This document shows positions 10,644-20,301 of a DNA stretch of 64,000 nucleotides, piece after piece (the stretch's first letter is position 1; the number at the start of each line of letters is the position of its first letter). The DNA is taken from positions 1,240,001-1,304,000 of the forward strand of contig CP091731.1 in assembly GCA_022009935.1 (NCBI GenBank), written 5' to 3'. This DNA is from Candidatus Melainabacteria bacterium. GTDB lineage: Bacteria; Cyanobacteriota; Vampirovibrionia; Gastranaerophilales; Gastranaerophilaceae. Under the pieces are notes generated by a model. It was not told the DNA's origin. It was given only the letters and a program-made list of their open reading frames with translations, and searched no databases. The position numbers were made by a program, and so were the translations under genes.

Positions 10644-11480
10644 TCATCCTTTATTTTCAATCTCAATCGTTTGAGTCGGGTATGCAAATTCTATATTATT
10701 TTCATTAAATTTGTTATAAATATTCAACAATAAGTCACTTTTTACTTTTATATACTCACTATACAAAGTTTTGTTTGAATACGCCAACACAAGCAAATTT
10801 ACAGAATAATCACTTAAACTTTCAAGTACAACATTTATATCTGATTTATCAATATTCTCATTTGATTTTAAAATATCATAAATAATGTTTATAACCTCTA
10901 TTATTGTTTCTTTATTTGCCTTATATGTTAAAGTTATTATTTCACGAATAAGTCGTTTGTTTCTTCTTGAAATGTTTGAGACAACTTGGTTGGCTGTCAC
11001 GTTGTTTGGGATAATAATAAGTGAATTATCCATTGTTCTAAGTTTTGTTGAACGTAAATTTATATCAACAACAGTTCCTTCAACATTTTTACCCATTATA
11101 TCCTGACTTATATAAATATAATCACCAACTTTATAAGCATTATCCAAAATTAAAGCAACTGAACCGAAAAGGTTTGCTATAGTTTCTTTTGCAGCAAAAC
11201 CAATTGCCAACCCCCCAATTCCTATCCCTGCAAGCAAAGATGTCGCTTCAATTCCATAACGTTTCAAAAATATTATCACTATAAAAAACAAAAAAACAAC
11301 TTTTATTATATTATCCAAAAGTGGCATAAATCGCAAAAGAAGACTATTTGTGTCTTTGAGTTTCAATGCGTGAGTTAAATGTTTTGTAAGTTTGCTTATA
11401 AAATTTAAACCTAATGAAACTATAATAATATAAAATATTATTCTTATTATTTCGCTTATATGTGTTTGTAAAAATGTCAT
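10644..11480 (-). CDS. small-conductance mechanosensitive channel, MscS family
   Basis: MscS-type channels open under membrane tension and release solutes on osmotic downshift. Three membrane helices lie in the first 110 residues. The pore-lining helix is Gly/Ala rich (LLAGIGIGGLAIGFAAKETIANLFGS) and is followed by the beta domain with GDYIYI, GTVVDINLRSTKLRT and IIPNN, then the alpha/beta C-domain ending in YPTQTIEIE. At 278 residues it is the minimal MscS size and the frame is intact. AAGGAT precedes the ATG. It lies upstream of ispG with a 3-base gap. Confidence 0.93.
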   Translation of the reverse strand: MTFLQTHISEIIRIIFYIIIVSLGLNFISKLTKHLTHALKLKDTNSLLLRFMPLLDNIIKVVFLFFIVIIFLKRYGIEATSLLAGIGIGGLAIGFAAKETIANLFGSVALILDNAYKVGDYIYISQDIMGKNVEGTVVDINLRSTKLRTMDNSLIIIPNNVTANQVVSNISRRNKRLIREIITLTYKANKETIIEVINIIYDILKSNENIDKSDINVVLESLSDYSVNLLVLAYSNKTLYSEYIKVKSDLLLNIYNKFNENNIEFAYPTQTIEIENKG

Positions 11481-11515
11481 ATTGTTTTATCCTTTTTCAT
11501 TGTTAAGTATAACAC

Positions 11516-11544
11516 AAAAAAAGGTTGACTTTTTAGTGTCAACC
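11516..11544 (-). terminator. Rho-independent terminator upstream of mscS
   Basis: On the minus strand GGTTGAC and GTCAACC pair around eight bases and are followed by seven T. It sits about 35 bases before mscS, so it ends some transcript coming from 11.55-12 kb or is a leader attenuator. Confidence 0.8.
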
Positions 11545-11772
11545 TGAAGTAAAATAGTTTACGAGTGAGAGTGGAATATGTATTTATAGAATTATTATAG
11601 ACATTTAAAATGGTATTCAAATTCCCCTATTGTTTAGATTGTTTTTCCACATAGGCTATTATACTTTTATAAAATATTAAGAAATTGTAATAATTTAATA
11701 AATATTCTAAAGTTTTTGAAAAAAACATGTCGTAATTAAAAATATAAATAAATAGACAATTAGGGAAAATTA

Positions 11773-11934
11773 ATGTATAAGTCATCAAAAACAAAAATGT
11801 TAAACAACATATCACAAGGTGTAGAATTCATATTAAGAGGTGCGAAAAAAAGGCGGTCAATGGCTATAGCAGAAGCAAAAGCAGTGAACAATCAAAATTA
11901 TAAATTGCAAAAAAAGCCATCTTATCGCTATTAA
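11773..11934 (+). CDS. small basic protein, 53 residues, unidentified
   Basis: The ATG is preceded by AGGGA at a workable distance. The product has a helical middle (MLNNISQGVEFILRGAKKRRSMAIAE is the approximate span 9-34; key residues are the basic KKRR) and a basic, Tyr-containing tail. A plus-strand terminator follows 40 bases after the stop, supporting a real monocistronic gene. A 62-codon frame on the opposite strand (11627-11815) looks like a shadow. Function unknown. Confidence 0.5.
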   Translation: MYKSSKTKMLNNISQGVEFILRGAKKRRSMAIAEAKAVNNQNYKLQKKPSYRY

Positions 11935-11975
11935 ATAAAAGAATGAGAGTGTCAGTTTTTTTAATTTTATCTTTT

Positions 11976-12011
11976 AGGTTTCAAAAATATTTTATTTTGG
12001 AACCTTTTTTG
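11976..12011 (+). terminator. Rho-independent terminator
   Basis: AGGTT and AACCT, with flanking A/T pairs, close a hairpin followed by TTTTTT. It ends the small gene at 11773-11934. Confidence 0.7.
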
Positions 12012-12112
12012 TTGTTAAATTTTCGTAACAATTAATTTACATTGTTTCATATATTTATTTATCTGGTAAAATAATTTATATAAGTATTCATGTATATTAA
12101 TTGTTTATAAAT

Positions 12113-15100
12113 ATGTTTGAAAATAATGAGGATAATGATAATTTAAATGAGTTTCTAAATGACGATAACTATAACTCGTCAGATACAGAAAAAATAATAA
12201 ATGCCGTTTCTAAAGTTGAAGTCGGTATAATTTCTGCAGTTGCAGGTTTTTTTGAAAATATTTCCTTTATTGAAGAAACTCAAGCCATTGAAGATAATAT
12301 AACTATAAACACTTTAAACGTTATAAATGAAATTCAATCCTTGCGTGAAATTCTTATTAAACTGCCTTCAATAAAAAATATTAATTCAAATAGTGAAACT
12401 AATGACAACCAAAGTGAAGTTATTGAAAAATTAAATAATATTATTGAAACTTTAAAAGCTGTTTCAAACAGACCACAAGCACCTATTGAACCTAAAATAA
12501 ATATTAATATTAATGAAGCATTAAAACCTTTAAATCAACAATTAGAGTCAATTAATTCTTATATAAATGAAATAAATTCACAAATCCAAACTTTAAAAGC
12601 ACAAAATACAGAAAATATTTTAAATAAAGAAAATATAGAAGAAATTTGTAATGTTACCGAGGCAAATGGCAGTAATGGCAATATAATTGAGTCTTTAAAT
12701 TTTCTTAATAAAAACCTTAGTCAAAAATTGCAAGAGGTGAAAAGCTTTGTCCAAAGCGAAAATAACAACAAACAAATTAGTGATTCTTTAAGCAATCTTA
12801 ACCAAAACTTACAAGAGGTGAAAAGCTTTGTCCAAAGCGAAAATAACAACAAACAAATTAGTGACTCTTTAAGCAACCTTAACCAGAACTTGCAAGAGGT
12901 GAAAAGCTTTGTCCAAAGCGAAAACAAAAACCAAGAAATTTGCGATTCTTTAAGCAACCTTAACCAAAACTTACAAGAGGTGAAAAGTTTTGTTCAAAGC
13001 GAAAACAAAAACCAAGAAATTTGCGATTCTTTAAGCAACCTTAACCAAAACTTACAAGAGGTGAAAAGCTTTGTTCAAAGCGAAAACAAAAACCAAGAAA
13101 TTTGCGACTCTTTAAGCAATCTCAACAATAATTTGCTTGAAATAAAGGATATAGTTGACACATACGAAAGTCAAACATGCGATAGGCTTAGCAATGATAT
13201 ACAAAATCTAATAAAAGCTATTGAAATTAATGAAGATATTTATAACAATCAAACCCAAAATGATATTTTTGAAGCGTTAAATACTCTAAACAGTAAAATT
13301 AGTATAATTACACACACATATAATGAAACTGATGAAAATGACGTAAAAAACTTATTTGTAAGTATTGACGAAATTATAAATCATCTAAATTCACTTGATT
13401 TAAATATTAATACTATAGAGCAAAACCAAAATTCAATTGATGTAAAATATGAACTTGATAGTTTAAAAGAAGAACTTTCACAAATTATTGACGAAAAAAC
13501 ATCCCTTGTTGATGAAAACCAAAGCTATAACGTTAATGAAATATTGACTGCTATAAACAATATAAAAGATAATATATCAAATTTAGATGATAAAATTAAT
13601 GATGAAAGCAAAAATGAACAAGATGTCGCTTTTCGTGAAGAAATAAAAACAAATTTGACAAAATTATCACAACTTGTCGAGTATTCTTCCTCAACATCTT
13701 CAAGTACAATCCAAAACGAAATAAAAGAAGTCAAAGATACAATTATTGAATCCGTTGCCGGATTTTTTGCAAACTTTAATTTTGAAGAAGAACAAGAAAC
13801 AATACAAAATTTTATTGTTGAAAATAAAAATGATATAAATGACAAACTAAACCAAACATTTATAAAACTTGATGAAAAATTAACACCAATTACATCAACA
13901 ATACAAAACATTGATATACTTAAAGAAAACGTAAGTCGCATTAACGAAATATTTTCAAAATCATCTAATGAATTGGATGACAACAATGACACATACAATT
14001 ATACTTTTATCGACCTTGAAAATGATATTATAAAACTCAATATGATGTTGAATGATTTAACAACATCATTAAACCAAAATTTAGACGAAAACAAAACTAC
14101 AATAAAAAATGAATTATCCAATGTAACAGAAATAGTAGAGTCATTCAAAAACGAAAATACGTCTTTCATTAAAGACGAAATATCAAACTTGTCCTCGGTT
14201 GTTGAGTCAACAAATGATGACATTTCAAGCATTTCGAAACGAACAAATAAACTTATAATCTTAGCCGATGAAGCACAAAATGCTTATAATAATAATGTTG
14301 AAAAATTCAAAAATCTTACATCACAAATAATTGCTCAAATCAACAATCTTACAAAATTAGGACAGGATTTTTCAAATATAATAAACAAACAAAACCTAAC
14401 ATTAAACAATATTAACAATCTAAACGAAGCTTTTATATACCTTGGAACTTGGATTGATGAAGTTGATGTAGTATTTAAAAATATACAAGAAAACGTTAAA
14501 ACAACGGTTAAAAACGAAGATTTAAACCTTGTTCGTGTATCGGTTGAAGATAGGCTTAATAGCATTGAAAATGTTGTTTCAAATATTGAAAACTCCATAA
14601 ATGATATGACGTTAAAACTTAATTCTTATGAAGAAATAAATGTTAATGTCGAAGATAAAATAGGCAGCTTTGATGAAATATTTGAAAATATTGAAAACAA
14701 TATTAACGATAATAACTTTAAAATAAATAATTTAAGCGAACAAATCGCTGATGTTGAAAATTCGTTTAATAATAATCTTATCTCAAAACTTGATAGGGTT
14801 AATGAAGTTATTGAAGAACTTCAAAATTCATACGAAGAAACAAACAACAGCATCAATGAAAAAATTGAAACCATTGAGAATAATCTTAATAATAATGGTG
14901 ATTATAGCGATAAATTCAATGAAATTCTTGAAAAATTAAAAGAAAATGAAGAAAAGAATAACGAAATATCAAGAAAATTAGAAGAAAAAGAACAACTTTT
15001 TGAACAAATGAAAAACGATATGGACAATGTTCACAAGCTTAATGCCAAAGTTAACGGAATTGAAGATGTAATTTTACGCCTTGATAAAAAAATAACACGG

Positions 15101-15127
15101 ATTGTTAATTATATTGATGAAGACTAA
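12113..15127 (+). CDS. large acidic coiled-coil protein with 27-residue tandem repeats
   Basis: About 1004 residues, frame intact, rich in Asn, Glu, Ile and Leu with almost continuous heptads and no signal peptide or membrane helix. ATG at 12113 is preferred to an in-frame TTG at 12101; neither has a good ribosome binding site. About residues 205-345 hold five near-identical units of 27 residues (LNQNLQEVKSFVQSENKNQ then EICDSLSN), 81 bp at DNA level. A short motif, AVAGFFENISFIEE near residue 43, recurs as SVAGFFANFNFEEE near residue 550, suggesting two copies of a larger module. It looks like a cytoplasmic structural or scaffold protein; no family recognised. A conserved-looking C-terminus (VILRLDKKITRIVNYIDE) may be an anchor. 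Confidence 0.8.
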   Translation: MFENNEDNDNLNEFLNDDNYNSSDTEKIINAVSKVEVGIISAVAGFFENISFIEETQAIEDNITINTLNVINEIQSLREILIKLPSIKNINSNSETNDNQSEVIEKLNNIIETLKAVSNRPQAPIEPKINININEALKPLNQQLESINSYINEINSQIQTLKAQNTENILNKENIEEICNVTEANGSNGNIIESLNFLNKNLSQKLQEVKSFVQSENNNKQISDSLSNLNQNLQEVKSFVQSENNNKQISDSLSNLNQNLQEVKSFVQSENKNQEICDSLSNLNQNLQEVKSFVQSENKNQEICDSLSNLNQNLQEVKSFVQSENKNQEICDSLSNLNNNLLEIKDIVDTYESQTCDRLSNDIQNLIKAIEINEDIYNNQTQNDIFEALNTLNSKISIITHTYNETDENDVKNLFVSIDEIINHLNSLDLNINTIEQNQNSIDVKYELDSLKEELSQIIDEKTSLVDENQSYNVNEILTAINNIKDNISNLDDKINDESKNEQDVAFREEIKTNLTKLSQLVEYSSSTSSSTIQNEIKEVKDTIIESVAGFFANFNFEEEQETIQNFIVENKNDINDKLNQTFIKLDEKLTPITSTIQNIDILKENVSRINEIFSKSSNELDDNNDTYNYTFIDLENDIIKLNMMLNDLTTSLNQNLDENKTTIKNELSNVTEIVESFKNENTSFIKDEISNLSSVVESTNDDISSISKRTNKLIILADEAQNAYNNNVEKFKNLTSQIIAQINNLTKLGQDFSNIINKQNLTLNNINNLNEAFIYLGTWIDEVDVVFKNIQENVKTTVKNEDLNLVRVSVEDRLNSIENVVSNIENSINDMTLKLNSYEEINVNVEDKIGSFDEIFENIENNINDNNFKINNLSEQIADVENSFNNNLISKLDRVNEVIEELQNSYEETNNSINEKIETIENNLNNNGDYSDKFNEILEKLKENEEKNNEISRKLEEKEQLFEQMKNDMDNVHKLNAKVNGIEDVILRLDKKITRIVNYIDED

Positions 15128-15138
15128 TTTAAAAAAAT

Positions 15139-15889
15139 TTATATATTAAAAAACCTTGAAACATAAAAGCAAGAATCCAACTTAAGTTTCTTTTTTAGAT
15201 TTAAAATATCATTATCATTATTAAATTTTGAGTTAATATAAATGATTTTTGAAATTTTTTCACGAATTGTATAAAATTCATTCATATTAGCACATTTTAT
15301 TAAAAGTTCTTTTTAAATCATTATTTAACTTAAGGTCTAAATGACTAAGAGCTTCTAAATTCCAGTATAAAGCAAACATTTGTTTATTTATTTTATAACC
15401 TTTTTTTGTTTCGTTTAAATTTTCATTCTCTAAAATTTCAAAGCTTTTTTTTATTATATTAGTTTGCAATAATTCTTGAAATTTAAATTTATCTAATGTT
15501 CCAATAACAAAACGACAAATTGATGGATTTATGTCAGTTATTGACTTAAGAATAATGTTTGTAGCATTTTCATTTTCTGTCAAAATTGAAAATGCAGCTT
15601 TATTTTTATTATTTTCGCATAAAAACTCATCCAGTTTAAAAGCACACGCTTCTCTAATATCATTTGGATAACAGGTCAAATGTTGCCATAATAAATTTGC
15701 ATCTTCTTTAGTTTTTAAATCGTTTAAGTTTAAAATATAAATAGCTTTATATTTATCATCATTGGATTTTAACTTTTCAATAACTTCATTATATGAAAAA
15801 GTTTTTGAAGCTAACTTTATAGCAATATTAATTTCATTATCAGAAAGTATAATATTATCATCGTTTATCATACTTTTAAATATTACCAC
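15139..15889 (-). CDS. HEAT-like helical repeat protein
   Basis: The product is about 200 residues to a stop at 15287, or about 248 if an indel there joins it to the in-phase continuation CANMNEFYTIREKISKI ending at 15139. Its middle has paired helices typical of HEAT repeats (YKAIYILNLNDLKTKEDANLL, then CYPNDIREACAFKLDEFL, and PSICRFVIGTLDKF), which usually mediate protein contacts. It is convergent with the coiled-coil gene, only 11 bases apart. The HEAT assignment rests on helix pattern, not on a strong signature. Confidence 0.55.
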
Positions 15890-16000
15890 AAACGGGTATA
15901 ATTAAAAGTTAAAATAGTTTTAAAAGGTGATAAAATATTTTATTTATGATAAATAATAAGTATTATTAAAGAGATAATAAAAAAGGGAACTAATACATAA

Positions 16001-16174
16001 ATGGAAGCAATAAAAAACTTTTTTATGGAAATATTAATGCTCAAAGAAGAAACAAAAACTCACATTGGTCTTTCAAGTTTCAAGTCAAAAAAAAGCTATA
16101 AAATAACTGAGCCCAAAATAGCTAAAAATAAAAAAGATATAAAACTATCGGACTTAATGAAAGGTAATCTTTAA
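16001..16174 (+). CDS. small lysine-rich protein, 57 residues, unidentified
   Basis: AAAGGGA lies upstream of the ATG. The product is MEAIKNFFMEILMLKEETK followed by a basic, low-complexity half ending LSDLMKGNL. Its stop overlaps the prfA stop on the other strand by a few bases. No family recognised; the clean ribosome site and tight fit between neighbours favour a real gene. Confidence 0.45.
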   Translation: MEAIKNFFMEILMLKEETKTHIGLSSFKSKKSYKITEPKIAKNKKDIKLSDLMKGNL

Positions 16175-17258
16175 GCTTCAATTTGAGATAATTTTTCAAG
16201 TTTGAGTTTTTGGTCGTGTTGAATAAGCAACTCAAGCAAGTCATCCAAATCGCCATCAATAGCGGTCCAAACATTTAAATTTTGTCCTATACGATGGTCA
16301 GTCAAACGTCCTTGAGGGAAGTTGTAAGTTCTGATACGTTCAGAGCGGTCACCTGTACCAACTTGTGAGCGTCGAAGGTCAGTAATTTCCTGCATTTGTT
16401 TTTGAACTTCCATATCATAAAGCTTAGCTTTTAATATTTGAATAGCACGCTCTTTATTTTGAAGTTGCGATCTTTCTTCTGTACAAAATACCATTAAATT
16501 TGTAGGCTTGTGAACTACACGAACGGCTGTTTCAACCTTGTTTACATTTTGTCCGCCTGCACCACCTGAACGACAGGTTGATATTTCCAAATCATTTGGG
16601 TTTATTTCCACTTCAACATCATCAACTTCAGGCATAACAGCAACAGTAGCTGTAGATGTATGCACACGTCCTTGTGATTCCGTTTGAGGTACCCTTTGCA
16701 CACGGTGAACTCCTGATTCATATTTTAAACGTGAATAAACAGCGTTACCACGTATTGAAACTACAACTTCTGAAAACCCACCGGCTTCACATTCTGTTTT
16801 TTGAAAGTATTTGTGTTTGCCAACCCATTTTGTCTGCATATTTTAAATACATTCTCAACAAATCACCGGCAAAAATGTTTGCCTCATCACCACCGGCTGA
16901 ACCGCGAATTTCCAACATAATATCCTTGTCATCCATTGGGTCACGCGGAAGCAAAAAGAACTTTCATCTTTTCTTCATACTCTTGAATTTTCTTTTCGTT
17001 TGTTTCTATTTCTGATTTCAAAAAAATCTCTCATGGTTTCATCAGTTTCACCTTTTAGAAGTTCATTTGCATCTTTTATTGCTTCATCAGCTTCTTTAAA
17101 TCGGTTATAAAGATTAACTGTTTCTTCCATTGATTTTCGCTGTTTTGATAAATCACGAAATTTGTTATAATCCGCTATTGTCTCAGGTTTTGACAATATC
17201 TCACCAAGTTCATTATATTTTTTTCTATATCAAGTATTTTATCTAACATTTCTTTCAT
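16171..17258 (-). CDS. prfA: peptide chain release factor 1, several frameshifts
   Basis: RF1 releases peptides at UAA and UAG. The catalytic GGQ loop is seen as CRSGGAGGQNVNKVETAV, preceded by HRVQRVPQTESQGRVHTSTATVAVMPE, and the C-terminus has RSERIRTYNFPQGRLTDHRI. The N-terminal part reads MKEMLDKILDIEKKYNELGEIL after correction of an indel near 17225; others lie near 17025, 16960 and 16845. The total is about 360 residues, normal for RF1. It is RF1 rather than RF2 by the QGRVHTSTATVAV block. It lies just downstream of dnaN, 45 bases away. Confidence 0.94.
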
Positions 17259-17303
17259 ATTTTATATAATCGGTTTGTGTCAAACCTTTCCTTTCATTTC
17301 TTT

Positions 17304-18443
17304 TTATTCTTTTTTAGCATCTTCTTTTAGCTGAACAGGCATAATCAAACAAACATAATCATCATCATTAATAGGAGTGAACATTGTCGCAGACAAGCTT
17401 CCATTCAAACCTATCTGTATATTTTCACTATCCATATTCTTTATTGATTCTATAATATACTTGTAATTAAAGGCAATATCAAGGTCATCATCTTGATATT
17501 TTATTTCAATTTCATCATTAGATTTCCCTTCTTCAGGAGTTTGTGCAAGCATTTTTAGCTTATTATGTATAAAACTAAACTCGATGATACTTGTTCTGTC
17601 ACTCACCATAGTTGAGACGCGATCTAAGGCGTTTAAAAATTCTTCCCTATTAACTATAGCATTCTTAGGAAAACTCTTCGGGATAAGCTGGCTATAGGGC
17701 GGAAAATCGCCTTCTAATAATTGACTCTCAAGTACAAAATTTTCGGTTTTGAATAAAACTTTTTACCTTCGATATTATTACTTTTACTTTTTTATCCTCG
17801 GTTATTTGGCAAATACGTGCAAATTCGTTGAAAGCTTTTGAAGGGATAATAATAGTTATGTCTTCTTCAATATCTTTCTCAGCTATTGGCTGAATAAGCC
17901 TTGTTAGTCGGTTTCCATCTGTCGCAGCCATTTCTATGTTGTCTTTTCTAACTTTTGTAATTACACCGCTTATCACATTTCTGCTTTCCGGAGATGCACA
18001 AGCAAATACCGTATGCTCTATCCCTTTTATTAACGGCTCTGTTTCTATATCAAATTCATTTACCTGATAAATATCACGAAAGACTTTTGGAAAATCTCCA
18101 GATTCCATACTTATCACTTCAAACTTTGTACTTCCGCAGCTAATTTGCATAATTTGTGTTGATGAGTCAAGCTCAAAAAAGTATTGGTTTGTCCGGCAAT
18201 TTATTCACTATTTCTATAAGCTTTTTTGCCCCCATTGTTGTTGCACCTGCAACTTCAACACTTGCAACCTGTGTTGTTTCAACTGACATATCCATATCTG
18301 TTGAGGTTAGTTTTATTTTATTATCTTCACACGCTTCTATTAATATATTTGATAATATTGGATTTATCCCACGCATTGATGCTATTTTTTCAACGACTTT
18401 TTAAACGGTTTAGTAAATACCCTTTTTCTATTGAAAATTTCAT
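17304..18443 (-). CDS. dnaN: DNA polymerase III sliding clamp (beta subunit), frameshifted
   Basis: The ring-shaped clamp tethers the replicative polymerase. After joining frames (indels near 18405, 18170, 17740 and 17620) the product is about 378 residues with the three-domain clamp pattern: ISMRGINPILSNILIEA-like start, EVAGATTMGAKKLIEIVNKLP, GDFPKVF, GVITKVRKDNIEMAATDGNRLT, GDFPPYSQLIP, VNREEFLNALDRVSTMV and the C-terminal MFTPINDDDYVCLIMPVQL. The clamp usually ends M(P)MRL; here the end is slightly longer. It is transcribed away from the probable origin at 18.5-18.85 kb, a common arrangement. Confidence 0.93.
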
Positions 18444-18529
18444 GTTTTTTTATATCCCTTTCAAAAATATTTTCAATTTTCTCAAATCTAATTCTTATCT
18501 TAATTTTAACATAAATAAATTTTTGTGTT

Positions 18530-18840
18530 TTGGATGTTATTTTTTTATTATTAATTATTATTTTATTATATATAAATAATAATAGTAGTAGTAGTGTATG
18601 TAGAAACTGTAGAAAACTTTTTTAAACCCTTTATTTACAATACTTTTCGCTTCTTTTAACATGTAGAAAACTATGTAGAAAGTATGTAGAAAAAAATTAA
18701 AAAATGTAGAAAACTTTTTTATTTTAAAAAATTTTGTGAGTTTTCTACATTTGCCTTAAAGTTTTGAACAGGTTTTATACATAGTTTTCTACATTTTTAT
18801 CGGAGTTTTCTACAATTTTCCATATAATTTTCTACATGTT
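18530..18840. other. oriC: probable chromosomal replication origin (oriC)
   Basis: Ten copies of TGTAGAAAN/TTTTCTACA, close to the DnaA box TTWTNCACA, lie within 240 bases. Six read TGTAGAAA on the plus strand (18599, 18608, 18662, 18674, 18685, 18705). Four read TTTTCTACA (18741, 18785, 18806, 18828). They start immediately right of a very AT-rich tract (18530-18576) and a triplet run. dnaN is adjacent. In cyanobacteria such as Synechococcus elongatus the origin also lies by dnaN, with dnaA elsewhere. The box variant with T instead of C is a reading of the sequence; its binding by DnaA is inference. Confidence 0.72.
18577..18594 (+). promoter_or_regulatory. DnaA-trio-like triplet run in the probable origin
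   Basis: The plus strand reads TAA TAA TAG TAG TAG TAG, four bases before the first box. Read 3'-to-5' away from the boxes this is GAT x4 then AAT x2, the DnaA-trio pattern known from the Bacillus subtilis basal unwinding element, in the expected order boxes-trios-AT-rich tract. Confidence 0.6.
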
Positions 18841-18918
18841 TATCATTGCTTTGCGTTTTTATAATTATCATAATATTCACAAAAATTGTATAAAGCGTTT
18901 AAAAGAACTCTACCTGAT

Positions 18919-19113
18919 TCACTTTTTGCAATAAAAAAAAGCAACCAAGATTGTTGGTTGCAATGTATATCTCCTATGTAAAATTTTGTCAATATTATTT
19001 ACACAAGGCGACTCTAATTTGAGTCGTAACCATTGAGTTAATGCAACTATACTAGGTTTACAATCTTTTGATTTATTCGTTTTTAAATATTGTGCAAATT
19101 CCTCAATGAGCAT
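18919..19113 (-). CDS. small unidentified ORF next to the origin
   Basis: A frame of 64 codons starts MLIEEFAQYLKTNKS and contains IVALTQWLRLKLE. Its last third runs through a strong terminator hairpin, so the true product is probably shorter or shifted. It sits between the origin and tRNA-Lys. No family recognised; coding status uncertain. Confidence 0.3.
   Translation of the reverse strand: MLIEEFAQYLKTNKSKDCKPSIVALTQWLRLKLESPCVNNIDKILHRRYTLQPTILVAFFYCKK
18933..18961 (-). terminator. Rho-independent terminator
   Basis: On the minus strand GCAACCAA and TTGGTTGC pair around five bases and are followed by eight T. It ends a transcript coming from the tRNA-Lys side and insulates the origin. 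Confidence 0.85.
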
Positions 19114-19273
19114 AATTATATTATATATAAATAAAAAATAAATTACAAGTTATTCAGTTTTTGAATTAAAATTTAAAGATGTATTTTACTAAATTTTATG
19201 CTGTAGATATTATGCAAAAATTTTAATAAAACCTCTATTAATATTATCTGCAGAATATAACTAAAACTATAAT

Positions 19274-19295
19274 AAAAAAGAGCCTTTCGGCTCTT
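19274..19295 (-). terminator. terminator of tRNA-Lys
   Basis: On the minus strand AAGAGCC and GGCTCTT pair around GAAA and are followed by a T-run, nine bases after the tRNA CCA end. Confidence 0.88.
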
Positions 19296-19304
19296 GATTT
19301 TAAA

Positions 19305-19380
19305 TGGTGGGCTTGGAGGGATTCGAACCCTCGACCAATTGATTAAGAGTCAACTGCGCTACCAGCTGCGCTACAAGCCC
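19305..19380 (-). tRNA. tRNA-Lys (anticodon CUU), CCA encoded
   Basis: The minus strand reads GGGCTTG at the acceptor, D-arm TAGCGCAGCTGGTAGCGCA, anticodon loop with CTCTTAA, T-loop GGTTCGAATCC and CAAGCCC-A-CCA. All stems pair. Confidence 0.94.
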
Positions 19381-19535
19381 TTTTTATATATTTTTTACGT
19401 TTATTTTAGCATAATATAAAAAAAAGAACAACTAATTAATAATAAAAATAATGTTTTAGAAACTTTTTTAATGTTTAAAAAAATAAATAAATATGTTAAA
19501 ATATAAATATAAATTGTACATTTAAAATTGAATAT

Positions 19536-19940
19536 GGGGACGCTTTTGGATTTGACAGGGCGATTGTTGCATTTAAATTGCGAGTCGAAGCGCTGTTCTT
19601 CGTAAAAACGAGCAAATTAAAATAAACGCTACAGATAATGTTGTAGTTGCTGATTTTTCACGTGCTCGCGCACGTAAAGCTGCTTAATCAAAATAGCAGT
19701 TCAGCCACCTCAATTTGTCCAGCTTGCCGATAGTTGGGGTAAATTATGCAAGTTGCGGTTGTTTGTTTAAAGGGCATTCAGCTTAAGTTTTTTCCTTTAA
19801 GCTTGTAAACAGCTTATAATTTACTTTAAGTTATCCTAAGTTTGAAAGTTTGACATTATAACTTGAACTCTAAACTTTACACACTCGTAGAGGTTTAAGT
19901 GTTACCGTTTTGGACGTGGGTTCGACTCCCACCGTCTCCA
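19536..19940 (+). ncRNA. ssrA: transfer-messenger RNA (tmRNA)
   Basis: The tRNA-like ends pair (GGGGACG with CGTCTCC, discriminator A) and the conserved 5' end TTTGGATTTGACAGGGC and 3' end GTGGGTTCGACTCCCACCGTCTCC are present. tmRNA rescues stalled ribosomes and tags the unfinished protein. The tag frame at 19628-19687 reads ATDNVVVADFSRARARKAA, then TAA, 19 residues. The end is AA like other degradation tags, but the preceding Arg/Lys-rich stretch is unusual. CCA is not encoded here, but a second copy of the 3' end with CCA lies at 21257-21270. Confidence 0.96.
19930..19940 (+). repeat. left copy of tmRNA 3'-end repeat (attachment-site-like)
   Basis: CACCGTCTCCA, the tmRNA acceptor end, is repeated exactly at 21257-21267. 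The two copies bracket the dinD-like gene. Confidence 0.6.
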
Positions 19941-19966
19941 GTTTATGACTTAAAATCAAAGTTAAT

Positions 19967-20003
19967 AAAAGCCTGTAAAATTAATACTTTACAGGCTTTA
20001 TTA
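19967..20003 (+). terminator. tmRNA terminator
   Basis: AAAGCCTGTAAA and TTTACAGGCTTT pair around eight bases and run into TATTATT. It ends the tmRNA transcript. Confidence 0.8.
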
Positions 20004-20156
20004 TTGTATAAATGAATAACAAAACTTGTATTATTTGTCAAAATCCTTGCCATTATTCTGTTTTATGAGTTTGACTCCCTTTAAGACATTCTCCATAATA
20101 TTTTATCTACAATAGGTTTCGAAAGCCCAACGAGCAAGAGTATTGTAGAATTTCGA

Positions 20157-20231
20157 TTATCTTTCCTCAATTTCTTCGGGTGATGCTTGTTCAGTTGGCA
20201 TTTTGATAATGAGTCCGATTTTCTTTGTCAT
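20157..20231 (-). CDS. very short ORF, 24 residues, possibly 5' part of a broken gene
   Basis: The start has a good ribosome site (AAAGGA) and reads MTKKIGLIIKMPTEQASPEE before a stop. Beyond an indel the next frame continues with ILLLVGLSKPIVDKILWRMS. It lies in the tmRNA islet, divergent from the dinD-like gene. Possibly a small partner or remnant; I do not recognise it. Confidence 0.3.
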   Translation of the reverse strand: MTKKIGLIIKMPTEQASPEEIEER

Positions 20232-20301
20232 AATTGATTCCTTTCTTGTTAAAATACACAAATACAACTTTTATGCTATAATCCTTTAAAAAGGTAAAAG
20301 T

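Noticed and set aside
12721..12957. ORF on the minus strand inside the coiled-coil gene
   Set aside because: It is the antisense of the 81 bp repeats of the intact plus-strand gene.
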